Under the pieces are notes generated by a model that was not told where the DNA came from, searched no databases, and saw nothing but the letters and a program-made list of their open reading frames with translations. Source: Microbacteriaceae bacterium VKM Ac-2854 (GTDB taxonomy: Bacteria; Actinomycetota; Actinomycetes; Actinomycetales; Microbacteriaceae). Taken from it: a stretch of 64,000 bases of DNA. Positions within the stretch are counted from its first letter, which is position 1, and each line of letters opens with the position of its first letter. The stretch is from contig JABMLH010000004.1 in the NCBI GenBank assembly GCA_013205085.1, positions 363,248-427,247 on the forward strand. The letters are read 5' to 3'. Positions 16,934-25,839 of the stretch are shown in pieces. A program made the position numbers and the translations under genes.

Positions 16934-17845
16934 CTACCGCCCCGCGGCCGGATGCACCACCCGCGCGGCCTGCGCCCGCAGTTCGCGAACAACGGTGCGC
17001 ACCGACAAGCGCTCCGCCCGGTCGGGCCGCATCAGCACGCAGATGTGCCGCAGCGACTCCACCCCGCGCAGCGGCTTCACGAGGATGCCCTCGGCACCGG
17101 CCGTGTACCGAGGGATGACCGCGATGCCCAGGCCCGCCGCGACGAACGCCTCCGTCACGCGCGTAGAGGCGAAACGCTGCTCCACCCGCACCGGCTCACC
17201 GGACGCGGATTCGATCTCCTGCATGATCCGCTCGAAGGGGAAGCCCTCCGGCACGCCGATCCAGGTCTCTCCGATCAGGTCCCGCGCGGTGACGGTGGCC
17301 TGATCGGCCAGGCGGTGACCCACGGGCAGCGCGATGTCCAACGGCTCGACCATGAGGTCGACGGTCGTCAACCCGCGTCCGGCCCAGGCGCTGCGCCCGC
17401 GTGGGGAGTGCGCGAGCACGATGTCGAAGTCGGCTGTCATGTCGCCGAACTCCGCCGTACCGGGGTCGGCATCGGAGCAGCTGAGCACGAGTCCCTCGAC
17501 GGAGGAGAGCGCCACGATCGCCGGCGGCAGCAGCATCTGCCCCGCCGTGGGGAAGGTCGCGATACTCACCTCGCCGATGGGGTTGTTCTTGTACTTCTGC
17601 CACACCGCATCCGCGTGTTCCAGCGCGACCGCGATCTGCGTCGCGCTGCGCGCCAGCTCGCGACCCGCTGCGGTGAGCACGATGCCGCGCCCCGATCGCT
17701 CGGTGAGTGCCGTGCCCGCCTCCCGTTCGAGCACCTTGAGCTGCTGGGAGACGGCGGATGCGGTGCGGTGCGTCGCCTCCGCCACCGCCGTGATCGAGCC
17801 GCGCATCGAGAGCTCGCGCAACAACTCCAACCGTTTGATGTCCAT
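16934..17845 (-). CDS. LysR family transcriptional regulator
   Basis: A 303-residue regulator: N-terminal winged helix-turn-helix (LELLRELSMRGSITAVAEATHRTASAVSQQ spread over residues 5-35) and a C-terminal periplasmic-binding-like effector domain (about 90-295). ATG 17845 is preferred because the longer alternative, from 17881, would translate through the perfect palindrome at 17856-17870 that looks like its operator. It diverges from a 36-codon membrane peptide gene, a pairing seen in related actinobacteria. Effector unknown. Confidence 0.88.
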   Translation of the reverse strand: MDIKRLELLRELSMRGSITAVAEATHRTASAVSQQLKVLEREAGTALTERSGRGIVLTAAGRELARSATQIAVALEHADAVWQKYKNNPIGEVSIATFPTAGQMLLPPAIVALSSVEGLVLSCSDADPGTAEFGDMTADFDIVLAHSPRGRSAWAGRGLTTVDLMVEPLDIALPVGHRLADQATVTARDLIGETWIGVPEGFPFERIMQEIESASGEPVRVEQRFASTRVTEAFVAAGLGIAVIPRYTAGAEGILVKPLRGVESLRHICVLMRPDRAERLSVRTVVRELRAQAARVVHPAAGR

Positions 17846-17855
17846 CCACCAACTG

Positions 17856-17870
17856 TGTAGCTCAGCTACA
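17856..17870. promoter_or_regulatory. Candidate LysR binding site
   Basis: TGTAGCTCAGCTACA is a perfect 7-1-7 palindrome 11 bp upstream of the LysR start and 114 bp from the divergent small gene. It has the T...A symmetry of LysR boxes, though the spacing is 13 rather than the classic 11 bases. Confidence 0.5.
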
Positions 17871-17983
17871 TCAGGAGTCAAGAACGATTCGATTGTGCTT
17901 AGGAACGAACCGGAGGATATTGGTGGTTGTACTTACAGAGGCGGGCCGGATCAGGAGCCCGCGCATAACGAAAGGCACAAGTA

Positions 17984-18094
17984 ATGAGCATCGCAATCGT
18001 CGTCGTCCTCGGTGCAGTCGCCGTCTGGGGCGCGGTGGCATCGGTGCTGGTTGCTAGCCGCGACGGATACCGCCAGGTTCCCACCCGCTCCTAG
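17984..18094 (+). CDS. 36-residue single-pass membrane peptide
   Basis: ATG with AAAGG eight bases upstream opens a 36-codon frame: a hydrophobic helix (residues 3-24, rich in Val, Ala and Ile) followed by ASRDGYRQVPTRS. A strong hairpin terminator follows 23 bp after the stop. A clear ribosome site, terminator and divergent LysR gene argue that it is real. Similar 'helix plus DGYR.VPT' peptides next to LysR genes occur in other Actinobacteria (from memory, not checked). Function unknown. Confidence 0.7.
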   Translation: MSIAIVVVLGAVAVWGAVASVLVASRDGYRQVPTRS

Positions 18095-18116
18095 AACAGC
18101 ACCTCTTACACCGCGC

Positions 18117-18150
18117 AAGGCGCCGCATCCCCTCGGGGATGCGGCGCCTT
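18117..18150 (+). terminator. Strong hairpin terminator after the 36-codon gene
   Basis: Sixteen-base perfect arms, AAGGCGCCGCATCCCC and complement, enclose TC, followed by CTGC. Contains A-rich and T-rich bases at the stem foot, as in bidirectional terminators. Confidence 0.75.
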
Positions 18151-18240
18151 CTGCATTGCCGGCTCGCCTCACCCGCCTCCCCCGCCTCGCCGCCGAGATC
18201 GGATGCTTCGGGCGACATCGAACGCCGCGGCGCGGCACGT

Positions 18241-18274
18241 CGTCCGCCGCATCGAATCTCGCGAAATTTCGCGA
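18241..18274. repeat. Palindromic repeat (copy 2 of the purM/purF element)
   Basis: Shares with 8022-8060 the CGTCCGC box, the six-base gap and 21 identical bases beginning GAATCTCGCG, with the 16-bp palindromic core TCGCGAAATTTCGCGA. Beyond the core it diverges. It lies in a 250-bp gap between a terminator and the end of the 5'-nucleotidase gene, in which I see no gene. Confidence 0.65.
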
Positions 18275-18306
18275 AGTTTGCGGAGCTGGCGGGGTGGGCG
18301 GACGAC

Positions 18307-18334
18307 GAAGGCCCCCGGCGGACCGGGGGCCTTC
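18307..18334 (-). terminator. Hairpin after the 5'-nucleotidase gene
   Basis: GAAGGCCCCCGG and its exact complement around the loop CGGA, 13 bp beyond the stop codon of the leftward 5'-nucleotidase gene. Confidence 0.7.
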
Positions 18335-18346
18335 GGGGTCAGGCGG

Positions 18347-20587
18347 TTACTTGGTGGCGGCGCGGCGGCGCAGGCGCACCACCGTCATCGCGAGGCCGAG
18401 CAGCAGCGCGGACAGGCCCGCGACGAGGGCCGGCGAGCCGTCGAAGCCGGTCGCGGCGAGCGAGCCGCCGCCGGCCGTCGGCACGGTGGGAACCGTCGTC
18501 TCGGTCGGGGTCGGGGCGGTCGGCTCCGGCGTCGGCTCCGGGGTCGGTTCGACGAAGACGCCGGTACCGGCCGCGGTGAGGACGCCGTCCGCAACCGCGT
18601 ACGTCAGGTAACGACCCGTGGTCGGCAGCCAGAACTTCACCTCGGTGGCCGACGCGGGAAGGGCGAACGACACGCTCGCACGACCCTGCTCGTCCAGCGT
18701 GTCGACGATGGAGTGGTCGATCGCCGCGGAGGTCACGAGCTCGCCATCCACCAGCACCTGCACCTCGCTGTCCTGCGTGGCGGCATCCGCGTTGTTCACG
18801 TCGAGCGACGTCAGGTCGAAGGACAGCTCGTCGGCGCCGTCGGCGGTCGTCTCCACGACGCCGAGACCACGGGTGGTCGCATCCGGGGTGACGGGCGAGA
18901 ACTCGGCCATGTAGTCCGTGAACGCGACGATGTCGCTGCGTCCGGAGTCCGCCTTGCCCGTGCCGTTGCCCAGCTCGAGGAAGTTGTCGCCGCCGGCGGC
19001 CAGGAACGAGTTGGTCACGATCTTGAAGGTCTCGTCGTCCGTGATGGGCTCACCCTGGAAGAACACCTCCGTGATGTGCGAGCCGACCTCGGCCGTGGGG
19101 TCATAGGTGTACGACAGGTCGGCGGAGATGCCCAGGTGCAGCATCGGGCGCGACTTGCCGGGCTGCCACTGCTGCTCCAGCACCGTCTTGATCTGGGCGC
19201 CGGTCAGCGTCTCGGTCACGAGGGTGTTCGCGAAGGGCTGGACGACCGCCGCTTCCTTGTAGGTGACGTTGCCATCCGGGTCATCGGCGCCGGAGGAGGC
19301 GTAGGTGATGTTCTGACGGATACCACCCGGGTTCATGAAGGCGATCTGGGTGCCCAGATCCTCCTGCGTGGCCCACAGCTGCGCGTCGGCGACCAGGTTC
19401 CCGATGGTCGACTCAGCGCCGCGGTTCTCGGACCCGTCGGACTGCACGCCGCGCTTGAGGTCGGCGGTGATGGAGCCGATCGAGACCTTGCCCTGCACGT
19501 CGGCCACGGCGACGGCGTCGGCGACGATCTTAGCGACCGCGATGCCCTCAGCGGAGTCCTCCGCCTTGTAGATCGGCTGGTAGAGCGTGGTGCTCACGCC
19601 GTCCGTGGTGGTGGTCACCGGCGTCAGCAGGTCGACCAGCGCGCCGGTCGGCGCGGAGACGAGCTCCTTGGTCTGCTTGTCGACCTGGACGTTGATGTGG
19701 CCCAGGTAGGTGCCGTAGCTTCCCGTCTGCAGGACCGGGATGGTGTGGCCACCGACGGTGACCTGCTGCGCGTAGGCCTGGTGGGTGTGGCCGGAGATGA
19801 TCGCGTCCACGTTCGCGCCGACGCCGTTGACGATCTTGCCGAAGACGGTATCCGTCGCCGTGAAGTTCGACGTGGGCGACTCGGCGCCCTCGTGCATCAC
19901 GACCATGAGGATGTCCGCCTCATCGTTGCTCTCGTCACCGTCGGTGAGCTGAGCTGCGACGTCGTTGACGGAGTCGACGATCGAGCGGACGTCGAGCGTC
20001 GCGATGCCGGCCGGGCTGACGAGGTAGGGCAGGTCCTCCGTCGTCGCGCCGATGAAGCCGATCTTCACGCCGTCGAAGTCCTGGATGTCGTACGGGGCGT
20101 AGGCGTGCTCGTCGGTGCCCTTCTCGAAGATGTTCGAGGTGATGTACTCGAAGTCGGCGCGCGGGATGATCCGGTCGTCGAGGTCGTCGCGGCCCTTGTC
20201 GAACTCGTGGTTGCCCACGGCGCTGGCGCTGACGCCGATCTCGTTCAGGGCATCGATCGTGGGGTTGTCGTCCTGGATCAACGAGGTGAACGTCGACGCG
20301 CCCACGTTGTCGCCGGCCGCGACGAGCGTCGACAGCGGGTTCGCCGCGTGCAGGGTGGCGTAGGCGGTCGCGATCGACGCGGCACCGGCGGTGCTCTGCG
20401 AGATCGACGAGCCGGCGGTCGCCTCGATGCGGCCGTGGAAGTCGTTCATCGTGTAGACGTCGATGTTCGCGATGTCCGCGGCCATGGCCGGGGCCGCGCC
20501 GAAGAAGGCGGCGCCGGCGACGGAGCCGACCGCCGCGATCGAGAGCAGCCGCGAGAGGCCGCGACGCCGGGGGGAGTTCTCGTGCAT
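18347..20587 (-). CDS. Cell-wall-anchored bifunctional metallophosphatase/5'-nucleotidase
   Basis: A 746-residue exported enzyme. A basic N-terminus and hydrophobic helix ending APAMAA form a signal peptide (cleavage near residue 37). The metallophosphatase domain has NDFHGR, AGDN, GNHEFD and SGHTHQ metal ligands; the 5'-nucleotidase C-terminal domain has NPGGIRQNI and NSFLAAGGDNF. A Pro/Thr linker leads to LAATG, a hydrophobic helix and RRR, the LAxTG sorting signal of class E-type sortases. It likely dephosphorylates external nucleotides for scavenging. ATG 20587 is chosen (GGAG about 11 bases upstream); ATG 20596 is possible. It stands alone. Confidence 0.92.
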   Translation of the reverse strand: MHENSPRRRGLSRLLSIAAVGSVAGAAFFGAAPAMAADIANIDVYTMNDFHGRIEATAGSSISQSTAGAASIATAYATLHAANPLSTLVAAGDNVGASTFTSLIQDDNPTIDALNEIGVSASAVGNHEFDKGRDDLDDRIIPRADFEYITSNIFEKGTDEHAYAPYDIQDFDGVKIGFIGATTEDLPYLVSPAGIATLDVRSIVDSVNDVAAQLTDGDESNDEADILMVVMHEGAESPTSNFTATDTVFGKIVNGVGANVDAIISGHTHQAYAQQVTVGGHTIPVLQTGSYGTYLGHINVQVDKQTKELVSAPTGALVDLLTPVTTTTDGVSTTLYQPIYKAEDSAEGIAVAKIVADAVAVADVQGKVSIGSITADLKRGVQSDGSENRGAESTIGNLVADAQLWATQEDLGTQIAFMNPGGIRQNITYASSGADDPDGNVTYKEAAVVQPFANTLVTETLTGAQIKTVLEQQWQPGKSRPMLHLGISADLSYTYDPTAEVGSHITEVFFQGEPITDDETFKIVTNSFLAAGGDNFLELGNGTGKADSGRSDIVAFTDYMAEFSPVTPDATTRGLGVVETTADGADELSFDLTSLDVNNADAATQDSEVQVLVDGELVTSAAIDHSIVDTLDEQGRASVSFALPASATEVKFWLPTTGRYLTYAVADGVLTAAGTGVFVEPTPEPTPEPTAPTPTETTVPTVPTAGGGSLAATGFDGSPALVAGLSALLLGLAMTVVRLRRRAATK

Positions 20588-20732
20588 ATGCTGCATTTCT
20601 CCAAGGTGGGTGGGGGCAGAGCAAACCCCTGCCGCATTCGGGGAACTTTGCCAGCAAACCCGAGTGGGGGGCATCCGTCAACCTGAAACGAGCGTCTCGG
20701 CTTCCGTTTACGAGAAGTTAACGCGGCGGCAG

Positions 20733-21095
20733 TCAGGCGACGCTCAGCAGCGGCACGAAAGACGTGAGGTCCGCTCGCAGGCCGGACGCGTGGATCCGAC
20801 CGGATGCGACGCCGTCCGACCACAGGAGTCGGCCGGTCGCGAGAGCGAGCCAACTCTGCGCGTCCGTCTCGATCACGTTGGGCGGCGTGCCTCGCGTGTG
20901 GCCCGGGCCTTCGAGGCACTGAGCGGCGCCGAACGGCGGCACGCGCACCTCGACACTCTTGCCGGGGAAGCGCGCTTCGAGCACCTGCAGGAGGTAGCGG
21001 ACGGCGGTCGCGAGGGTGTCGCGGTCGGTCGCGCCGTCGAGCGCGCGGCGCACGGCGGCGATGCCGGCGGTCTCTTCGATCTTTCCCTTGGCCAT
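20733..21095 (-). CDS. Sterol-carrier-like (SCP-type) protein
   Basis: A 120-residue protein of the short actinobacterial 'bacterial SCP orthologue' family, with the RYLLQVLEARFPGKSVEVRVPPFGA pattern, CLEGPGHTRGTPPNVIETD and a final W..L..G....DG...SGLRADL. It probably binds a lipid-like ligand in the cytosol; the ligand is not known. It is followed by the 5'-nucleotidase on the same strand after 145 bp and separated from the flotillin gene by a perfect inverted repeat. Confidence 0.82.
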   Translation of the reverse strand: MAKGKIEETAGIAAVRRALDGATDRDTLATAVRYLLQVLEARFPGKSVEVRVPPFGAAQCLEGPGHTRGTPPNVIETDAQSWLALATGRLLWSDGVASGRIHASGLRADLTSFVPLLSVA

Positions 21096-21122
21096 ACGTC
21101 CATCTTCGCGCGTCGACCAGGC

Positions 21123-21182
21123 TGGTTGAGCTTGCCGAAACCATCGCCGTCATCGAGGAAATGGTTTCGGCAAGCTCAACCA
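21123..21182. repeat. Perfect 22-bp inverted repeat between flotillin and SCP genes
   Basis: TGGTTGAGCTTGCCGAAACC extended to 22 bases is exactly repeated in inverse at 21161-21182, with a 16-base spacer. This motif type is found between genes in many actinobacterial genomes (from memory). One copy in this window. Confidence 0.8.
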
Positions 21183-21190
21183 TCGAGGAG

Positions 21191-22639
21191 CTACTTCGTG
21201 GGCGCAGCATCCTTCGCGAGGGTGGAGCCGGCGAAGCTCGACAGCAGCGTGGGCAGGTCGAGCCCGGTGAGGCTCTTGACGACCTCGGTACCCTCGCCGA
21301 GCACCTGGCCGACGCTCTTGGTCACCGCGCTGGCGCCGTCGGTCGAGATCACGGTGAGCTTCTCGATGTTCGAGATCGGCTCGGCCGCGGCGCGGACGAT
21401 CTCCGGCAGGCGCGAGATGATCTCCTGCGCGAGCGCGGCGTCGCCGTACTTCTTCAGCGCCTCGGCCTTCGCATCCGTCGCCGTCGCCTCCGCCAAACCC
21501 TCGGCCTGGATCGCCGCGGCCTTCGCCTCACCCTGCGCCTTGATACCGGCGGCCTGCGCCACCTGGCGGTCGCGGTCGGCGTCACCGGCGAGGCGCACGG
21601 CGGCGGCCGAGGCCTCCGCATCCTGCAGCGACGCGATCTTGTTCGCCTCGGCGATCTTGGTGCGCTTGAACGCATCCGCCTCGGTGGCCGCCTTGGCGGA
21701 GTCGCGGTTCGCGTTCGCCTGCTGAACCTCGGCGTACGCCTTCGCCTCAGCGGGCTTCTTCACCTCGATGTCCAAGCGCTCCTCGGTCACCAGGGCCTGC
21801 TCGGTCAGCGCGTCGCGCTCCAGCACCGCGATCAGCTTCTCCTGCTCGGCCTGAGCCAGCTTGCCCGCGGCGTCCGCCTCGGCGTTCGCCTTGTCGGTCT
21901 CCGCCTTGATCGAGGCCTTGCGCAGGCTGAACGCCTTCTCGCGCTCCACGATCTGCTCGGCCGCCTCGATGCGGGCGAACTCGGCGGCCCGCGCGGCCTC
22001 GGCCTCGCTGACCTCAGCCACCTGGCGAGCGCGGGCGGCCTCGGCACGACCGAGGTTGGCGAGGTAGTCGGAGCCCGGAGTGGAGATGTCGGAGATGTTC
22101 AGCAGGTCGACCTGCAGGCCCTGCTCGGCGAGGTCGGCCTTCGTTTCGGAGACTACGCGGTCGGAGAGCGACTTGCGGTCGGAGATGATCTGCTCGATCG
22201 GCAGGTCACCCACGATGGAGCGCAGCGAACCCTCGAGCGACTCCTTGATGGTCTCGGTCAAGGTGGCCTGCTGCGCGAGGAAGCGCTGCGCGGCCCGGCG
22301 CACCCCCTCCTCGGTGCCGTTCACCTTGAAGTTGATCGACGCCTTGATCGCGATCTTGATGCGGTTCTTGTCGACGCCCTCGACGGTGATCGCGATCTGA
22401 CGCTGCTCCAGCGAGATCGCGAAACCCTGCTGCAGCACCGGCCAGATGAAGGTGCGGCCGCCGATCACCACGCGCTGGCCGCCGTCCTCCGTGGTCTGCG
22501 GGCCGGCGCCGCGGCCCACGATGACGAGCGCCTCGTTCGGCGGGACCCGGCGGATGCGGCTCGCGATGAAGCTCAGCAGCGCGATGAGGACGATGACGAT
22601 CGCGGCGCCGACGACGACCGGGACGAGCTCGGAGTTCAT
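21191..22639 (-). CDS. Flotillin-like SPFH domain protein
   Basis: A 482-residue membrane-tethered scaffold. Residues 5-28 form a single membrane helix followed by basic residues; an SPFH/PHB domain spans about 30-200 (VPPNEALVIVGRGAG, QRQIAITVEGVDKNRIKI); then a long Ala/Glu/Lys-rich coiled coil with AEA repeats (200-400) and a Gly-rich tail. Flotillins organise membrane microdomains. GGGGAAG lies five bases before ATG. It follows an NfeD-like gene with a 37-bp gap, the classic flotillin-NfeD operon. Confidence 0.93.
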   Translation of the reverse strand: MNSELVPVVVGAAIVIVLIALLSFIASRIRRVPPNEALVIVGRGAGPQTTEDGGQRVVIGGRTFIWPVLQQGFAISLEQRQIAITVEGVDKNRIKIAIKASINFKVNGTEEGVRRAAQRFLAQQATLTETIKESLEGSLRSIVGDLPIEQIISDRKSLSDRVVSETKADLAEQGLQVDLLNISDISTPGSDYLANLGRAEAARARQVAEVSEAEAARAAEFARIEAAEQIVEREKAFSLRKASIKAETDKANAEADAAGKLAQAEQEKLIAVLERDALTEQALVTEERLDIEVKKPAEAKAYAEVQQANANRDSAKAATEADAFKRTKIAEANKIASLQDAEASAAAVRLAGDADRDRQVAQAAGIKAQGEAKAAAIQAEGLAEATATDAKAEALKKYGDAALAQEIISRLPEIVRAAAEPISNIEKLTVISTDGASAVTKSVGQVLGEGTEVVKSLTGLDLPTLLSSFAGSTLAKDAAPTK

Positions 22640-22676
22640 GTTTCTTCCCCTGGATTGATGTGCGGATGCGTTGGCG

Positions 22677-23150
22677 TCAGACGCCGAAGGATTCGCGTTC
22701 GACCTTGACGCGGGTTCCCGCCATCTCGATCACGCGGATGCGGGTGCCGGCCGGGATCGGCTCCTCGGAGTACGCGAGACGGCGCTCGACCTCACGCGGC
22801 CCGTCGAGGCTGACCTCGCCGCCCTCGACGGTGATGGTCGCGGTCGCGACGCCGCGCAGACCGATCACGTTCACCGGACCGCCGTCGGAGGAGCCGACGA
22901 GCTTTCGGGTGATACCGCGTACCGCGAAGTAGGAGCCGACCGCTGCGACACCGGCGACGCCGTACGCCGCAACGGCGGGCAGGGCCAGGGCGGAGGTGGC
23001 CACGCCCGCTCCGCCGAAGAGCACTGCCGCGATGCCGAGCGCGGTGCCGGAGAGCGCGCCGTCGCCGATCGACTCGATGTGGTCGCCGATCACGGTGGAC
23101 GCGATGAGCAGGACCAGGCCGATCCCGCCCACCACGAGAAATACAGTCAT
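22677..23150 (-). CDS. NfeD-like membrane protein (flotillin partner)
   Basis: A 157-residue protein with three to four hydrophobic segments (about 2-85) followed by an OB-fold of the NfeD type (residues 90-157: GLRGVATATITVEGGEVSLDG..ERRLAYSEEPIPAGTRIRVIEMAGTRVKVE). NfeD proteins are encoded with flotillins and are thought to assist membrane microdomain assembly. ATG 23150 has a strong AGGGGGGG ribosome site. First gene of the two-gene operon. Confidence 0.87.
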   Translation of the reverse strand: MTVFLVVGGIGLVLLIASTVIGDHIESIGDGALSGTALGIAAVLFGGAGVATSALALPAVAAYGVAGVAAVGSYFAVRGITRKLVGSSDGGPVNVIGLRGVATATITVEGGEVSLDGPREVERRLAYSEEPIPAGTRIRVIEMAGTRVKVERESFGV

Positions 23151-23312
23151 GCGCCCCCCCTTGCCACTGTGCGTGTCTTCATTCTTCCATCCGGCCGAAG
23201 ACGACGAATCCCCCGCGCGACTGAGCGTGGAATGGCGTGAGATCCTCAGCAACTGCTATGAATACTGCTCGGGGGCGCTGCCGGTCTCCATCACCCGAGC
23301 ACTGGAGCCCTG

Positions 23313-24422
23313 ATGCGCCCATCCCTTCTGCGTCCGTCGGTCGCGGTCGCCGCCCTCCTCGTCGCCGCCGCCGCTGTGCTCGGTGCCGGTCCGGCATCCG
23401 CCGAGAACGCGGAACCGGTGGTCCCGACGTCCGCGCCGGCGCCCACCGCGACGGCGATCCCGATGCCTGCAGCGACCCCGACGGCGACGGCGACTCCGGC
23501 CGCCGACGCCTGCACGGACAGCACCGGGCCGCTCAGCACGACCGGCACCTGGACGGTCGTCCCCGGATATCAAGGCTTCGAGATCGCGGCCGACGGTGTC
23601 ACCTTCGACCCGTGCTACCCCGACTCTTCGATGTGGGTGTTCTACTCCCTCCCCGGCGGTGGGCGGTTCGGCAACGAGCACGCGATCACCGTCGGCCAGG
23701 ACGAGGTCGTCGACGGTTCCTACCGGCACTGGGAGCCGGTCGACAACCCGAGCGGCGAGCCGATCGAGGTCACGCTCGACGGGACGTGGTCGGGCGAGAA
23801 CTCGTCGACCGGCGACAGCGCTGGGGTCGAGGTGCTCGATGCCACGTTCACGATCGTGCCGAGCGCGGCCGGCGCCTGCTACGCCGCAACGTCACCGATC
23901 GCCCTGCACGGCGCGATCACCTCGTCGATCGACGGCGGCGTCTACAGCCTCACCGTTCCCGGCTACGAGATCCTGCCGTGCCTGGACCACGTGACGTTCT
24001 CCGTCCAGAGCGAGCACTGGGGCATCCCGACGCCGCTGTCGAGCACCGACTCGACGCAGGCACCGGGCGAGCCGGTGACGTTCTCCGGCCCCATCGAGCC
24101 GAACCAGGACTCGATCAGGCTCAGCGTGAGCGGCTTCGCCGCTGACGGCACCGAGGGCAACGACCACCTGCTCGCGACCCTCGACCCGTACTCGGGCGCG
24201 CTGACCATCGCGGAGGGGACGCCGACGAACATCCCGATCGCAACGCCGGCACCGAGCGCGACCGCGACGCCGGCTCCGTCGGTGCTGCCCGCATCCGCGT
24301 CCGCAGCGCGGAGCCTCGCGAACACCGGCCTGTCCGCACAGTCCCCGCTCGAGCTGGGGGCGGTCGCCCTCGTCGCCGGTGTGTCGCTGCTGCTGCTCGC
24401 GGCGCGGCGTCGGCGCGCCTGA
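23313..24422 (+). CDS. Sortase-anchored surface protein (LANTG)
   Basis: A 369-residue exported protein. Signal peptide (MRPSLLRPSVAV... to GPASA-EN), then a Pro/Ala/Thr-rich stretch (35-65), two related beta-rich halves each containing a Cys pair (D.CTDSTG...FDPCYP and ACYAATSP...ILPCLDH), a second Ala/Thr/Pro linker, and a C-terminal LANTG, hydrophobic helix and RRRRA: a LAxTG sorting signal. Probably a wall-anchored adhesin-like or structural protein; the repeated domain is not one I can name. GGAG lies five bases before ATG. Single gene upstream of purD. Confidence 0.83.
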   Translation: MRPSLLRPSVAVAALLVAAAAVLGAGPASAENAEPVVPTSAPAPTATAIPMPAATPTATATPAADACTDSTGPLSTTGTWTVVPGYQGFEIAADGVTFDPCYPDSSMWVFYSLPGGGRFGNEHAITVGQDEVVDGSYRHWEPVDNPSGEPIEVTLDGTWSGENSSTGDSAGVEVLDATFTIVPSAAGACYAATSPIALHGAITSSIDGGVYSLTVPGYEILPCLDHVTFSVQSEHWGIPTPLSSTDSTQAPGEPVTFSGPIEPNQDSIRLSVSGFAADGTEGNDHLLATLDPYSGALTIAEGTPTNIPIATPAPSATATPAPSVLPASASAARSLANTGLSAQSPLELGAVALVAGVSLLLLAARRRRA

Positions 24423-24488
24423 GGCGCCCAGCGAGGGCAGGCTGCCGGACGCGTCGCGCCTCGTAGCCGCGGCCAGTACGCTGTTGGG

Positions 24489-25754
24489 GTGAAGATCCTC
24501 GTCCTCGGTTCGGGTGCCCGTGAGCACGCCATCATCACGGCTCTCCTCGCGGAGCAGGAGCAGCACGAGATCATCGCCGCTCCCGGCAACGCCGGTATCG
24601 CGCGCGACGTCGAGGTCATCCACTTCGACACGAACTCCCCCAAGCTCGTCACCGACTTCGCGCTCGAATCGGGCATCGAACTCGTGGTGATCGGCCCGGA
24701 GGCGCCGCTCGTCGCGGGAGTGGCGGATGCGCTGCGTACCCGCGGCATCGCCACCTTCGGCCCCGGCAAGGCCGCAGCGGCGCTCGAGGGTTCGAAGACC
24801 TTCGCGAAGCGCGTGATGGACATGGCTCGCGTGCCCACCGGCCGCGCCACCCGCACCTCCACCCTGGTCGATGCCACCACCGCGATCGACAGCTTCGGCG
24901 CGCCGTTCGTTGTCAAGGCCGACGGCCTCGCCGCCGGCAAGGGCGTGCTGGTCACGGAGTCGCGTTCGGCCGCCATCGCGCACGCCGAGTTCTGGCTGCA
25001 GTACGGCGACGTCCTGATCGAGGAATTCCTCGCCGGCCAGGAGGTCTCGCTCTTCCTGCTCTCGGACGGCCACAACGTGGTGCCGCTCAGCCCGGCCCAG
25101 GACTACAAGCGCCTCGCCGACGGCGACGAGGGCCCGAACACCGGCGGCATGGGCGCCTACTCGCCGCTGCCGTGGCTCGCCGAGCGCTGGGGCAGCGAGA
25201 AGGCCTTCGTCAACGAGGTCATCGACACCATCGCCATCCCGACCGTGCGCCAGCTCGCCCGCGAGCAGACTCCGTTCATCGGCCTGCTCTATTGCGGCCT
25301 GATCGTGACGGATGCGGGCATCCGCGTCATCGAGTTCAACGCGCGCTTCGGCGACCCCGAGACCCAGGTCGTGCTGCCGCGCCTGGTCACCCCGCTGTCG
25401 CAGCTGCTGTTCGCCGCCGCATCGGGCGAGCTGGAGACGGTGCCGTGGCCGAAGTTCTCGGACGAGGTCGCCGTGACGGTCGTGCTCGCCAGCGAGGGCT
25501 ACCCCGAGAACGCGATCACCGGACGCGTCATCACGGGCCTCGAGGCCGCCGCCGCGGTGCCCGGCGTCACCATCGCGCACGCCGCGACCCAGGCCGACGG
25601 CGGCGACTACATCGCCACCGGCGGCCGCGTGCTGAACGTGGTCGCGGTCGGCGCCGACTTCGCCGAGGCCCGCGCCCGCGCCTACCAGGCGCTCGACCTG
25701 ATCCGCCTCGACGGCGCCCAGTTCCGCACCGACATCGCCCTCCGGGTGCTCTGA
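24489..25754 (+). CDS. purD: Phosphoribosylamine-glycine ligase (GAR synthetase)
   Basis: Second step of purine synthesis: joins glycine to phosphoribosylamine using ATP. The 421-residue ATP-grasp protein has KILVLGSGAREHAI at the N-terminus, FVVKADGLAAGKGV (ATP-binding), GPNTGGMGAYSP and IEFNARFGDPETQ (metal ligands), all PurD hallmarks. GTG 24489 starts it; TACGCT at 24477-24482, six bases before the GTG and without a ribosome site, suggests a leaderless mRNA. A hairpin repeat follows the stop. Confidence 0.96.
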   Translation: MKILVLGSGAREHAIITALLAEQEQHEIIAAPGNAGIARDVEVIHFDTNSPKLVTDFALESGIELVVIGPEAPLVAGVADALRTRGIATFGPGKAAAALEGSKTFAKRVMDMARVPTGRATRTSTLVDATTAIDSFGAPFVVKADGLAAGKGVLVTESRSAAIAHAEFWLQYGDVLIEEFLAGQEVSLFLLSDGHNVVPLSPAQDYKRLADGDEGPNTGGMGAYSPLPWLAERWGSEKAFVNEVIDTIAIPTVRQLAREQTPFIGLLYCGLIVTDAGIRVIEFNARFGDPETQVVLPRLVTPLSQLLFAAASGELETVPWPKFSDEVAVTVVLASEGYPENAITGRVITGLEAAAAVPGVTIAHAATQADGGDYIATGGRVLNVVAVGADFAEARARAYQALDLIRLDGAQFRTDIALRVL

Positions 25755-25760
25755 CCCCTC

Positions 25761-25835
25761 CTGCGAGGGACCCCCGCAGCGCGCGAGGGCGCCGCAGCGC
25801 CGGGGTCCGTCGCGCGCTGGCGGGGTCCGTCGCAG
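25761..25835. repeat. Intergenic hairpin repeat, family 4 copy A
   Basis: CTGCGAGGGACCC... pairs with ...GGGGTCCGTCGCAG around an inner GCAGCGCGCGAGGGCGCC stem. The same outer and inner arms recur at 59338-59412. It separates purD from the convergent MinD-like gene. Confidence 0.75.
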
Positions 25836-25839
25836 GGGG

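Noticed and set aside
18203..20686. 827-codon plus-strand frame
   Set aside because: Antisense shadow of the 5'-nucleotidase; Arg/Gly/His-rich translation without domain features.
23151..23312. Riboswitch before the surface protein gene
   Set aside because: I found no conserved riboswitch core in this short divergent region.
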